Shown: positions 25,907 to 35,616, counted from the first letter of the stretch. The stretch: DNA of 64,000 bases from JAFLUQ01 sp964537995 (GCA_964537995.1 CAZICW010000001.1:1-64000), one strand, 5' to 3'. Program-made: numbers and translations. Notes: a model not told the origin generated them from the letters alone.

Positions 25907-26845
25907 TTACTCACCAACCCTTCTCAGAATCTTCTGAACCAAGATATTGGCAAACAGCATTATGAAGAACAATACCATGGCTATCGCCGAAGCATAGCCC
26001 ATTTCATAACGGGTGTTGCCGTAATCGTTCAGGTGGGTTATAATGGTATGACCGGCATAGTCAACCGACGGGAAGCCCGCAAGCTCCGTAGAGATTGAGC
26101 CGACGGACAGGGAGCTGGTTATCTGCATAACCGCACCGAACATCAGCTGAGGCTTCATTGACGGAAGGGTTATGTACCAAAGCTCCTGCCAACGGTTTTT
26201 TATTCCGTCGATTGCGCCCGCCTCATACATGGTCTTGTCAACCGACTGAAGACCCGCAATGAAGGACAGGAACGATACGCCGAGGCTCAGCCATAGCTGA
26301 ACTATAATCAGTATCGGCATAATGTATTCCGATGTTTCAAACCACAGAATCGGACTGTCTATTATGCCCCAGTTGAGCAGCCAAGCGTTTATGTAACCGT
26401 ACATATCCGAGCTGAAGAGCAGCTTCCAGATTGTGTATGCGTTACCTGAAATCGAGGGTGCGTAGAACACCAGCGTCAGGAGTGCGCGCGGAATCGGAGG
26501 AAGCTCGTTGATGAGCCATGCGAAAACGAAGCACATCAGGTAGCTCACAGGACCGGTTACGATTGCGAAGAACATTGTGTTCTTCAGGGCTATAAGGAAT
26601 ACGTCATCGAAAACGATAAGGTTTACATAGTTGCTGAGTCCCACAAAATCAGGCATTTGCAGCATATTGAAGTTTGTGAAGCTCATGACCATCGAAACCA
26701 GAACGGGAATAGCCGTGAAGCAGATGAATATGAGCGCAAAAGGAAGAATCATAAGATATTTTGCCCTGTGAAGCTTCCAAGCGTTCGACCATTTCATTGA
26801 TTCAAGCTTTCTTTTCGGCTTTTTTACAGCTGCTTCCTTACTCAA
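25907..26845 (-). CDS. Sugar ABC transporter permease (MalF type), first pair
   Basis: This 312-residue polytopic permease has an EAA loop containing MYEAGAIDGIKNRWQELWYI near residues 208-227. The gene starts with TTG, overlapping the stop of the large binding protein (TTGA) and preceded by GGGAG, so it is translationally coupled. It is the MalF-type partner of the next gene. The N-terminus carries a basic cytoplasmic stretch before the first helix. Confidence 0.95.
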   Translation of the reverse strand: MSKEAAVKKPKRKLESMKWSNAWKLHRAKYLMILPFALIFICFTAIPVLVSMVMSFTNFNMLQMPDFVGLSNYVNLIVFDDVFLIALKNTMFFAIVTGPVSYLMCFVFAWLINELPPIPRALLTLVFYAPSISGNAYTIWKLLFSSDMYGYINAWLLNWGIIDSPILWFETSEYIMPILIIVQLWLSLGVSFLSFIAGLQSVDKTMYEAGAIDGIKNRWQELWYITLPSMKPQLMFGAVMQITSSLSVGSISTELAGFPSVDYAGHTIITHLNDYGNTRYEMGYASAIAMVLFFIMLFANILVQKILRRVGE

Positions 26846-29826
26846 TTTTCGTCACTCCCTTCTTCGTGATATTCTTCGTCCTCTATGTATGAAAGGTCGA
26901 ATTCTTTTCTCTTTGTCGTAAGCTCTTCATTGATTTCCTTGACGTTTACATAAAGAGCCTCACGCGGATTCTGACCGTCGGTAACAACGTTGTCGTAAGC
27001 GTAGGTTATCATACGGCTTGTCATGTAATAACCGGGAACGTCGGGAACGCCCTTGGTATTCTCAAACTGTTCAAGCAGCATATCGACCTGAGACGCCGAC
27101 CACGGAAGCTGACGAAGAACATTCTTGTTCGCCGTCGCGTAACGTGCGCCGCTGCCGAGAGCAGCCTCGATTGTCTGGGCATACTCAACCTGCGTGTCGT
27201 CGGAAAGCCACCACTTCAGGAAGCTCCAGCCTTCGTCCTTGCGCTTGCTGCTGTTGAGGATTACGGTGTGAACAGAGGTCGCAACCGCGGTATTGTCGAT
27301 GCTGCCGTCCTCGCTTTCGTATCCGGGAAGGGGAGCAAAGCTCCAAAGACCTTTAATTTCGGGAGCAAATACCTCAAGGGTATTATAGGTTGTGTAGTCC
27401 GCGATACCTACAGGAATTTCGCCTGTTCTGAAGCGGTTGGAGAAGTCAACCGATACGGGCAGCTTATAAGCCGTGAAGAATTCGCAAAGCTTCTTAAACG
27501 CCTGCATGGCCTCTTCCTCGCGCAAGCCGGACTCTATGCCGTAGTCGATGTCAACCTCATCTTCGCCGAGTGACGGAAGTCCGTATGTGTCCTTAATGTC
27601 ATCGCGGCCGAGATACATATCTCCGCCGTACTGGTAAACCAGCGTGCTGAGCATTGCGGTCGAGGGCATATAGAAATCATAGTTGTTTATATGGAGAACG
27701 GAAATCATTTCTCCGACTTCCTCCCACGTTGTGGGAATTTCAAGACCAAGCTCGTCAAGAATATCTTCGCGGTAGAAGAGTACGCTGAAATTCTCGGTTT
27801 CGGGAAGTCCGTAAATTCCGCCGTGGTAGGTGACCGCCTCAAGGGCGCTCGGATAGAAGCGATCGGCCTGCTCTCTGAAATCGTCGAACTGAGAAAGATC
27901 CGTAATGGCACCACGGGAAGCAAAGTCAATTACCGTGGATTGAGCCATGTTCAAAACAACGTCGGGTCCGTTGCCCGCAAGTGTCGCGGGAAGAATAACG
28001 CTTGACGGAATGAGCTGAAGGTTTACCTTCGTGTCATTCAGCGGAGCATAGCTGTTATCAATCTGGTTCTTGATGATGTTCGCCTGATCACGACCCGTCT
28101 GAACCCATACCTTCAGAGCGTCCTTGCTTTCGCCCTCATCGTCGGAAATTTTAGTTTCATCAACGAAGAATGTCGCGAAGAAACGAATGGCCTCATGGTA
28201 TGCGCCGACAAGGAAGTTCGGCTCCGCATTCTTGAGCTTTGCGTCGGGAGCGCTGAGCGTAAGGCTGTCAAGCTCAAGGGGCATTTCCGCGATGGAAAGC
28301 ATCCATGTGGAAAGAGCGGAAACGTTGCTCTTGAAATCGGAAATTTCATTTACAACTCTGTCAGGATCTTCGGCAAAGCGCTCAAGCTGATTGGCGACTT
28401 TTTCGATATTGGTTGTGTTAGAACCCTTTTCGCCCGTTATTTCAACCATCATGTCAACGATGTCGTTGAGAACGGCCGCCTGCTGAGTTACGGTTTTCTT
28501 AAAGCCGGTTATCTTATCGGCAATTTCATAGTCTATGTACTTATCGGGAACCGTACCCGTAATCTGAACTACCCTGAGATAGAGATTGTTCAGAGACTGA
28601 ACGCTGGAATTGATTGCCGTATACGCTTCGGCGAAGTCGCCGAGGCAAACGTCAAGTGCTATTGTGTTTTCGCCTTTGTCGAGATAGAGCAGCAAAGGCT
28701 CGTTTTCATTATCCACAAGCACATAATTTTGGAAGGAACCGGAGAAATCAAACCCGATTTTCTTCGCTTCCTCAAACGGAAGCTCGCCGTTTATCATAAG
28801 GCGGCGGTAGCTCTTTACACCGCGGTTCGTAGCCTGACGTCCGCGGAAGGAAAGCTGATACAGCCCCGCCTCGGGAACATTGACCGTCCATTCAACCTTG
28901 TCGCCGGGAGTCTGCCAGCTTGTGCCGCCGAGAGTGTTCAGCAGCACGTGCCAATGGTGGTAAGGCACCGTATTGGAGCTTGAATAGTCGCTCGACATAC
29001 CGATTGAGGACGATGATTTGAGGATCTTCGTCACAACCTCGTCCGTTCTTTCCGCCTGACCGGTAAGATTTTCGCCGGAATATACGGAAGCTCCGCTGTG
29101 TTCGGCGAGATACTCCTCATAGCTTACCGCCTCATCAGCCTTGCACAGCTCAATTCCGCTGATTTTAACGGCTTCTTTGGATTCGATGAGCGATATTGTA
29201 TGCTCGCCCTCATCAAAATAAAACGCGTACGGATCAAGCATACGATAATTTTCGTCGGAATAGAAGAACTCATGCTCAATCGGCTTTCCGCTGTCGTCGG
29301 TGAAAACCTCCTTGGCCGTGGGACGAATTTCGCTTCCGTTCTTCTCTTCGATTTCTCCCTCGTTGTTAAGCCATGTCCTGGCGAACGAAATCTGCTTCAT
29401 TCCGTCGAACAGCGTTTTGTCGTCAATTTTCATGCTGCGCTCCGGTGTGGCGTTCGTGCCGTCTACGGAATAGTACTTAAATTTTAAATTATAGAAGCCC
29501 GCTTCGGCGACATTGAATGTCCACGTTATGTCGCCTCTTTCCGAAAGCGTCACTCCGTCGCTGTCGGTTAAAACGTCCATATCCTCGGTGGTATAATTTG
29601 TCAGATCAACCTCAACAGTTGATTTCGCGAAATTGCTCCCGCCGTCAACCCAGCCGTTGTCATCGAGGTAATCTTGGTAGTCTTCATCAACATATTCGTC
29701 GGAAACTCCAAGATTCGCCACGGTGTCCTTCGATCCGGGAAGAACAAACGCAAGAACAATCAGCAATAATATGACCGCAATTATAACGCCGACCACAATC
29801 AGGCGTTTTTTAGTCTTTGCCTCCAT
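26842..29826 (-). CDS. Large membrane-anchored extracellular solute-binding protein with two CBM-like domains
   Basis: This 994-residue protein starts with an uncleaved-looking membrane anchor (about 9-30) and has no lipobox. Two beta-sandwich, carbohydrate-binding-like domains follow, at roughly 60-245 and 285-430. Each contains a 'fxyDxGEHTI/GENTIAL' strand typical of jelly-roll modules. A helical linker lies near 450-570. A family-1 solute-binding fold occupies about 575-960, with the PDVVLNMAQS and GIYGLPETENFSVLFYREDIL motifs. Ordinary binding proteins have about 420-450 residues, so this one is more than twice the usual size. The ATG at 29826 has GGAGGGA upstream. It overlaps the first permease gene, with which it presumably works. 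Confidence 0.88.
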   Translation of the reverse strand: MEAKTKKRLIVVGVIIAVILLLIVLAFVLPGSKDTVANLGVSDEYVDEDYQDYLDDNGWVDGGSNFAKSTVEVDLTNYTTEDMDVLTDSDGVTLSERGDITWTFNVAEAGFYNLKFKYYSVDGTNATPERSMKIDDKTLFDGMKQISFARTWLNNEGEIEEKNGSEIRPTAKEVFTDDSGKPIEHEFFYSDENYRMLDPYAFYFDEGEHTISLIESKEAVKISGIELCKADEAVSYEEYLAEHSGASVYSGENLTGQAERTDEVVTKILKSSSSIGMSSDYSSSNTVPYHHWHVLLNTLGGTSWQTPGDKVEWTVNVPEAGLYQLSFRGRQATNRGVKSYRRLMINGELPFEEAKKIGFDFSGSFQNYVLVDNENEPLLLYLDKGENTIALDVCLGDFAEAYTAINSSVQSLNNLYLRVVQITGTVPDKYIDYEIADKITGFKKTVTQQAAVLNDIVDMMVEITGEKGSNTTNIEKVANQLERFAEDPDRVVNEISDFKSNVSALSTWMLSIAEMPLELDSLTLSAPDAKLKNAEPNFLVGAYHEAIRFFATFFVDETKISDDEGESKDALKVWVQTGRDQANIIKNQIDNSYAPLNDTKVNLQLIPSSVILPATLAGNGPDVVLNMAQSTVIDFASRGAITDLSQFDDFREQADRFYPSALEAVTYHGGIYGLPETENFSVLFYREDILDELGLEIPTTWEEVGEMISVLHINNYDFYMPSTAMLSTLVYQYGGDMYLGRDDIKDTYGLPSLGEDEVDIDYGIESGLREEEAMQAFKKLCEFFTAYKLPVSVDFSNRFRTGEIPVGIADYTTYNTLEVFAPEIKGLWSFAPLPGYESEDGSIDNTAVATSVHTVILNSSKRKDEGWSFLKWWLSDDTQVEYAQTIEAALGSGARYATANKNVLRQLPWSASQVDMLLEQFENTKGVPDVPGYYMTSRMITYAYDNVVTDGQNPREALYVNVKEINEELTTKRKEFDLSYIEDEEYHEEGSDEN

Positions 29827-29847
29827 TTGCTTATTCCCTCCGTTCAA

Positions 29848-31950
29848 TTATTTTATTTCAACTTCAATTGTTGCACTTGTCTTGTTTCCGGCGAAATCCT
29901 TAACATAGATTTCAACGGGATAGGTGCCGGCTTCCGTAACGTCAAGCTCGGAAACATCGGCGGAAACATTGCTCGACAAATCTATGCCGTTCGCGTCCTG
30001 AGCCGATTCGACAAATTTGCCCGCCCAATCTACGGTTGACGTGTCAACGTTAAGGCTCAGGCTGTCGTACTCTTCCTTCAGCGTAAGTGTCGGCGGAACC
30101 GTATTTTCCTTGTCGTATACATAGACCTCAAACGTGGAGGTTTTGCTGTTTCCGGCATAATCCTTTATGGTTATCGAAATTCCGTCGGCATATTTTCCGG
30201 CGGCTTCAAAATCAACGCCGGAGCAATCAACGCTTATCATGTCGTCAAGCCATTCATATTCTTCTTCGCCTTCCTCGGCGGTATCCTCGTTAAGCTGCTT
30301 TCTGAGCTGAAGCTTTCCGTCCTCCATGCGAAGCTCGTACTCGCCGTCAACGTTATCGTCGGCGTATATAAGCTCATCCCACTTGATTTTGGAGGAGTCG
30401 GTTCCGAGGGCAAACACGAACGAATTGGTTTCGGCCTTGCTCACGGACGGGCTTACGTCATCGACAACCTCATCCTTGTTGAGAGCCTTGGACATCGTGT
30501 CAAGCTTATCGTATATCGAGCTCTTGTTTGCTTCAATGGCTATTGAATACTTGGGCATTCCGCTGACGCCGTAGATAGACGATCCCGCGATTCCCGCCCA
30601 TGTCCAGAAGCAGCCGATGGCCTCGGAATAATCGTTTACGGGAGTATTGCCCATCTCCTGGAATATGGCAAGATTCGCGTCGCCGATTTCGGAATGGAAG
30701 ATGTCAACGCCGAACGCGAGAGCTTCCGCCGCAGCCTGATTCTGCCTGTATTCCTCAATGCTGTCAACATGAGCGTACGCCTTGTAAAATTCGCTCTTAT
30801 AGGTCGAGTAAGCCTCAAGCGCGCGAAGACTTCTTTCGGAGTCGATGCCCTTCATCAGACCGACGCTGTCAGCCGCGGCGCTGAGAATCCAGTATTGGTC
30901 GGAATCCGCCGGAAGACTGTCGGGACGCGGGAAGGGGATTATGCCCATGCTTTCTCCTCTTTCGGCGAGGGATGCGCCCGCGTTATCCATTTGCCAGCGC
31001 GCCACGTTGCTGAACACGGTTTCGCCGTTGCAAAACGCCGTTGTCGCGGTCAGCCAGCCGGAATTGTTCGACGTGCTGCTTGCCGTCGAGCAGGAGATAA
31101 GTCCCGAATTTATCATTGTATCCAGATATTCTATGGCTTTCTTGGCGGCGTCGGTATCGAAGGTCATGTTCGAGCCGTCATATACCGAAGCGCCGTTCGA
31201 GGCGATCGCCATAAGAGCCGTATAGGAATAGTTTGTGTTAAAGGGAACTATGTTGTTCGAGGAATTGACAGGCCCTTTCTTGCCGTTATAATACGCCTGC
31301 AGCTTTGTAAGATAATCCTCAAACTTGTTCCACGTCCACTCTCCGTTAAGGTACAGATCGGAGGGATAGACGGTTTTGCCGTTTTCCTTCAGGGAAGGAA
31401 CCGCTTCTATGTAATCAATGTTGTAGCAAATGGGCCACGTATTTACAAAGAGCAAGTCTCTGTTCATAAGGTAGTAGCTCCCGAAGGTTTTGCCTATCGG
31501 AATCCATGACTTATCCGCGTCGTCCTCTCCGAAGAACACCTCATCTACATACGGATCGAGCTTTTGGAGAATGTTCTGCGACAGGATATTGCCCTGAACA
31601 CCGTTCCAGAGAACCGCCAGATCGCAATAAGGATCTCCGGCAAGCACCGTCTGGAGCAAAAGCTGCTGAAGGTCGCTGGAATACTGAAGCCATGTAATCT
31701 TCGTGCCGAGCTTTTCCTCAACAGTGGCAAGCGCAGTTTCGGCGGCGCGAATTTTATCCGGATCCATTGAAGCCTCGCCGGTAATCTCATCAACCCACGT
31801 CGGATCGTCCTCCTGCTGAGCGTGAGTTCCGATTACTATCGTCATAAGCTCATCTTCTGTCGCGTTACTGGCCGGGCAGCCGGTCAACGCAAGGACGGCG
31901 AGCAAAAGACCGGCTGACGCGGCGACAACAGTTTTGATTTTTAACCGCAT
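29848..31950 (-). CDS. Lipoprotein extracellular solute-binding protein with C-terminal Ig-like domains
   Basis: This 700-residue lipoprotein has lipobox LALTGC with the modified cysteine at 25. A family-1 solute-binding fold runs from about 35 to 520, with motifs such as PSDLYLNGEWTWNKFEDYL and GETVFSNVARWQMD. Two Ig-like beta domains with the DFAGNK/DYAGNSKTS signature occupy the C-terminal 150 residues. Such domains are unusual on a binding protein and could act as a stalk or bind wall or glycan. AAAGGAAG precedes the ATG at 31950. It is the promoter-proximal gene of the nine-gene operon, 22 nt before the second binding protein. Two different receptors for two permease pairs fit a dual-import system. 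Confidence 0.88.
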   Translation of the reverse strand: MRLKIKTVVAASAGLLLAVLALTGCPASNATEDELMTIVIGTHAQQEDDPTWVDEITGEASMDPDKIRAAETALATVEEKLGTKITWLQYSSDLQQLLLQTVLAGDPYCDLAVLWNGVQGNILSQNILQKLDPYVDEVFFGEDDADKSWIPIGKTFGSYYLMNRDLLFVNTWPICYNIDYIEAVPSLKENGKTVYPSDLYLNGEWTWNKFEDYLTKLQAYYNGKKGPVNSSNNIVPFNTNYSYTALMAIASNGASVYDGSNMTFDTDAAKKAIEYLDTMINSGLISCSTASSTSNNSGWLTATTAFCNGETVFSNVARWQMDNAGASLAERGESMGIIPFPRPDSLPADSDQYWILSAAADSVGLMKGIDSERSLRALEAYSTYKSEFYKAYAHVDSIEEYRQNQAAAEALAFGVDIFHSEIGDANLAIFQEMGNTPVNDYSEAIGCFWTWAGIAGSSIYGVSGMPKYSIAIEANKSSIYDKLDTMSKALNKDEVVDDVSPSVSKAETNSFVFALGTDSSKIKWDELIYADDNVDGEYELRMEDGKLQLRKQLNEDTAEEGEEEYEWLDDMISVDCSGVDFEAAGKYADGISITIKDYAGNSKTSTFEVYVYDKENTVPPTLTLKEEYDSLSLNVDTSTVDWAGKFVESAQDANGIDLSSNVSADVSELDVTEAGTYPVEIYVKDFAGNKTSATIEVEIK

Positions 31951-32005
31951 TTTCACACTTCCTTTTTTTCATATTAGTGATTTTGCACATTTGCCGTATA
32001 TAGCC

Positions 32006-32034
32006 ATTATACACAAAAACTATAAAAATATCAA
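32006..32034 (-). promoter_or_regulatory. Sigma-A promoter of the nine-gene transport operon
   Basis: On the minus strand TTGATA and TATAAT are separated by 17 nt, about 55 nt before the first ATG. No cre-like or other clear operator palindrome was seen around it. Confidence 0.75.
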
Positions 32035-32088
32035 GCCCTTTTTATAGATTTTTTATAAAAATTTTTAATTTTTTGTGTCCAAATCAAA

Positions 32089-32125
32089 AACAGAGCAAAA
32101 ACTTCCCGTTTTATGCTCTGTTTTT
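32089..32125. terminator. Terminator of pheS-pheT, symmetric
   Basis: An AACAGAGCA/TGCTCTGTT stem with a T5 run lies on either strand downstream of pheT. It insulates pheST from the promoter of the transport operon. Confidence 0.8.
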
Positions 32126-32186
32126 ATTGTGAATTTTTCACAAAAGTTGTTTTCGCGAAAATTTACCGTTCAAAATTTTCGCGAGC

Positions 32187-34565
32187 TTATCTCAATATTG
32201 CCCCCAGATTGTGTTCAAGGCTTCTGACGGTTTTGTTGAAGATTTTGTTTATCTCTTCATCTTTAAGCGTTCTGTCGGCACGGTACACCGCGCTGTAAGC
32301 GACGCTCTTCTTTCCTTCGGGGATCTGACTGCCCTTGTATATATCGAACAGATTCAGCTCCTCAAGCAGATTCCCGCCGGCACGCCGGATTATGCTTTCG
32401 ATATCCGCCGCTTTAACGTCGTCGTCCACCAGCATGGCAATGTCGCGCGTAACCGCGGGGAAACGGCAAATCTGTTTGTATTTTATGCCGCCGCCGGAGC
32501 CGTTCAGAACGGAATCAAGGTCAATTTCGCCGAGATACGTTTCTCCCAGCCCGTAATTTTCGGATACCTCAGGGTGAACCTCGCCTATCGTGCCGACTTT
32601 CTTCCTATTTATATAAACGTCCGCGCTTTTTCCCGGGTGATAAATCGGGTTGAGCTCCGCGGTGTCGAAGCTGACGTCCTTTACTCCCATTACATCCAGA
32701 ACCTCTTCGACCGCTCCCTTAAATTCGTAAAAATCAATACTTCCGTATGCTCCCATCGTTATTATCTTTTTTTCGGTAGGAAGCTTCTCAAGCGGCAACT
32801 TGTCGGCAAGATAAACCGTCGCAAGTTCAAACAAACGTACATCCTTATTTTTATGGTTATAATTTCGCGCAAGCACTTCAAGCATACTCGTCGCGGATGT
32901 GGTACGCATAACGCTTGTATCCTCGCCGAGAGGATTCATTATCTCAATATTTTTGCGCAGCTCTTCGCCCGCGTTTATCATATCCAGCGATTTCGGGCTT
33001 GTAAACGAATAGGTGAGAATTTCATAGAAGCCCTGTCCTACAAGAGCCGCCTTGAGCTTATTGGTGAGCGTCTGGTTTCTGTTAAGTCCTCCCATTGTGG
33101 TTTCGCCGCCGATAAGAGTGGAGGGAATTTTGTCATAGCCGTAAATTCTGGCAACTTCTTCGGCAACATCGGCTTCGCACTCTATGTCCATGCGGTAGGA
33201 CGGAGGAAGAATCTCCGCTTTTTCCGTGTCAACTTTTATGTCGAGGCGGGAAAGCGCGTCTATCATGAAGCCGTCGCTTATTTCCGCTCCGAGGAAAGCG
33301 CGGATCCTGTCGGGGCGGAAGGGAATAACGGTCTGCTCGTTATTGCTGTTGTCAACGTCAATCATTCCGTGAACGACCTTGCCCGCGCCAAGCTGTTCGA
33401 CGAGCCGGCAGGCGCGGTTAAGCGCGATCTCAACCATTTTGGGATCAAGTCCCTTTTCGTAACGAGAGGACGCCTCGGTTCTCATGCCGAGCTTCTTTGC
33501 CGTCACACGGACGCTTCCGCGCAGGAAGTTTGCTCCCTCAAACAGCACGGCCCTTGTGTCGTCCTTTATTTCGGAATTTTCGCCGCCCATAACGCCCGCC
33601 ACGGCTACAGGCTTTTTTGCGTCGCATATCACAAGCATACTGTCGTCGAGAATATGAGACTGCTCGTCAAGCGTCACAATTTTTTCTCCGTTTTTCGCGC
33701 GGCGGACGATAATCTCTCCGCCTTCAAGATAATTGAGGTCAAAGGCGTGCATGGGCTGACCGTATTCAAGCATAACATAGTTCGTTATATCCACAATATT
33801 GCTTATCGGACGTACTCCCGCGGCACGGAGGCGCTTCTGCATCCATTCGGGCGACGGGCCTATTTTTATATCCTTAACAAGACGGCAGGCATAGCGCGGG
33901 CAAAGGTCGGGGGCTTCAACCGTAACCTTAAATTCGTCGGAAATATTGCCTCCCGCTTCCTCTTTAACCTCAATCGGAGGAATGCTAAACGGCACATTGA
34001 AGGTCGCCGCCGTCTCTCTCGCAAGCCCTACCACGCTCAAGCAGTCGGGACGGTTTGAGGTTATCTCAAACTCGACAACTGTTTCCTTCTCGCCGAGAGC
34101 CTCCATAACGTCGGCTCCGAGAGGATATTCCTTTTGGAAGATAAGGATTCCGTTCGGGTCGCTTCCCGGGATTACTCCCATTTCAAAGCCCAGCTCCTCA
34201 TGCGAGCAAAGCATTCCGTTGCTGGCTACGCCGCGCAGCTTTCCGTTTTTAATTGTAATTCCGCCGGGGAGCTTGGCTCCGTTCACGGCAACGGGTACGA
34301 TTTGCCCCACTTCAATATTTTGAGCGCCCGTCACAATTTGCAGGACTTCGGTTCCGACGTCCACCGTCGTTATCCACATATGGTCGGAATTTGTATGGCG
34401 CTCCTTTGTGAGAATCCTGCCGAACACAACTCCCTCAACCTCACTGCCCTCGACGCTTGCGCCTTCGACCTTGCTTCCGGAGAGTGTGAGCGCGTCGCAA
34501 TATTCCTTAACGCTTACATTTTCAAGCTTTAAATAATCATTCAGCCAACTGAGCGGTAATTTCAT
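32187..34565 (-). CDS. pheT: Phenylalanine-tRNA ligase beta subunit
   Basis: PheT is the larger subunit of the alpha2-beta2 phenylalanyl-tRNA synthetase. The 792-residue protein shows an N-terminal tRNA-binding OB domain (about 40-150), B3/B4 editing domain (about 210-380), B5 domain (about 400-480), a catalytic-like core and a C-terminal ferredoxin-fold anticodon-binding domain (FPAVTRDIAMLVDDDV, near 700). The start MKLPLSWLNDYL is typical of the family. It is second in the pheS-pheT operon, with a 31-nt gap, and is controlled by the Phe T-box upstream of pheS. Confidence 0.98.
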   Translation of the reverse strand: MKLPLSWLNDYLKLENVSVKEYCDALTLSGSKVEGASVEGSEVEGVVFGRILTKERHTNSDHMWITTVDVGTEVLQIVTGAQNIEVGQIVPVAVNGAKLPGGITIKNGKLRGVASNGMLCSHEELGFEMGVIPGSDPNGILIFQKEYPLGADVMEALGEKETVVEFEITSNRPDCLSVVGLARETAATFNVPFSIPPIEVKEEAGGNISDEFKVTVEAPDLCPRYACRLVKDIKIGPSPEWMQKRLRAAGVRPISNIVDITNYVMLEYGQPMHAFDLNYLEGGEIIVRRAKNGEKIVTLDEQSHILDDSMLVICDAKKPVAVAGVMGGENSEIKDDTRAVLFEGANFLRGSVRVTAKKLGMRTEASSRYEKGLDPKMVEIALNRACRLVEQLGAGKVVHGMIDVDNSNNEQTVIPFRPDRIRAFLGAEISDGFMIDALSRLDIKVDTEKAEILPPSYRMDIECEADVAEEVARIYGYDKIPSTLIGGETTMGGLNRNQTLTNKLKAALVGQGFYEILTYSFTSPKSLDMINAGEELRKNIEIMNPLGEDTSVMRTTSATSMLEVLARNYNHKNKDVRLFELATVYLADKLPLEKLPTEKKIITMGAYGSIDFYEFKGAVEEVLDVMGVKDVSFDTAELNPIYHPGKSADVYINRKKVGTIGEVHPEVSENYGLGETYLGEIDLDSVLNGSGGGIKYKQICRFPAVTRDIAMLVDDDVKAADIESIIRRAGGNLLEELNLFDIYKGSQIPEGKKSVAYSAVYRADRTLKDEEINKIFNKTVRSLEHNLGAILR

Positions 34566-34596
34566 TATATATCATTCCTTTCTGCCGATTTTCGGA

Positions 34597-35616
34597 TTAA
34601 AACTGCTTCAGAAAACGCATATCGTTCTCAAAGAACAGCCGCAGGTCGTCGATGTTGTATCTTCTCATAACAATGCGTTCAAGCCCCAAGCCGAAAGCAA
34701 AGCCGCTGTAAATTTCGGGGTCGATTCCGCAGTTTGCCAAAACCTTGGGATGAACCATGCCGGAGCCGAGAATTTCAATCCAGCCCTCGCCCTTGCAAAC
34801 GCCGCAGCCCTTGCCGCCGCACACAAAGCAGGAAACGTCAACCTCCGCCGACGGCTCCGTAAACGGGAAATGGTGCGGGCGCAGACGGATTTTTGCGTCA
34901 TTGCCGTATAAAGCCTTAACGAACGCCTCAAGCGTACCCTTTAAATCCGCCATTGTTATGCCCTTATCGACAACAAGCCCCTCAATTTGGTGGAAAACCG
35001 GAGAATGCGTCGCGTCAACGGCATCGCTTCTGAAAACTCTTCCGGGGGAAATTATCCTTATCGGCGGCTTTGTACGCTCCATAACGCGTACCTGTACGGG
35101 GGAGGTTTGAGTGCGGAGCAGAATCTCATCGTTAATATAGAATGTATCCTGAGTGTCCCGCGCGGGGTGGTCGGCGGGAATATTCAGCGCCTCAAAATTG
35201 TAGTAATCCAGCTCCACATCGGGGCCTTCGGCGACCGTAAAACCCATGCCCGTGAAAATTGCCGTAACCTCGTCCAGCACCTGAGTGAGCGGGTGAAGTC
35301 TGCCCTCACGGCGGCGGCGGCCGGGAATTGTTACGTCAATAACCTCGTTTTTCAGCTTTTTCGCCTTTTCCTCGGCGGCAAGCTCCGCCTTTTTCTTTTC
35401 CGTTCCGTTCTCGATAAAGGTACGGATTTCGTTTGCGAGCTGACCGATTATCGGTCTTTCCTCCGAGCTGAGGGAGCCCATTGAGTGCAGCACTGCCGTA
35501 AGTTCGCCCTTCCTGCCGAGGAATCTGACCCTCGCCGCTTCAATCGCTTCGCCGCTGTCCGCCGCCGCAAGAGCTTCCTCGGCCGCGCGGCGGATTTTTT
35601 CAAGCTGTTCCTTCAT
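34597..35616 (-). CDS. pheS: Phenylalanine-tRNA ligase alpha subunit
   Basis: PheS is the catalytic subunit that activates phenylalanine and charges tRNA-Phe. The 339-residue protein is the expected length. It has an N-terminal coiled-coil arm (about 1-90). Class II motif 2 is in ISPGRVFRSDAVDATHSPVFHQIEG, and motif 3 is in SGFAFGLGLERIVMRRY. The region CFVCGGKGCGVCKGEGW near 270 has four Cys in a zinc-ribbon-like layout, seen in many Firmicutes PheS. The T-box leader lies immediately upstream and pheT follows. Confidence 0.98.
   Translation of the reverse strand: MKEQLEKIRRAAEEALAAADSGEAIEAARVRFLGRKGELTAVLHSMGSLSSEERPIIGQLANEIRTFIENGTEKKKAELAAEEKAKKLKNEVIDVTIPGRRRREGRLHPLTQVLDEVTAIFTGMGFTVAEGPDVELDYYNFEALNIPADHPARDTQDTFYINDEILLRTQTSPVQVRVMERTKPPIRIISPGRVFRSDAVDATHSPVFHQIEGLVVDKGITMADLKGTLEAFVKALYGNDAKIRLRPHHFPFTEPSAEVDVSCFVCGGKGCGVCKGEGWIEILGSGMVHPKVLANCGIDPEIYSGFAFGLGLERIVMRRYNIDDLRLFFENDMRFLKQF

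Noticed and set aside
32211..34058. A 615-codon open frame on the plus strand opposite pheT
   Set aside because: It is fully antisense to pheT, which has diagnostic motifs and a T-box. No start signal is seen.
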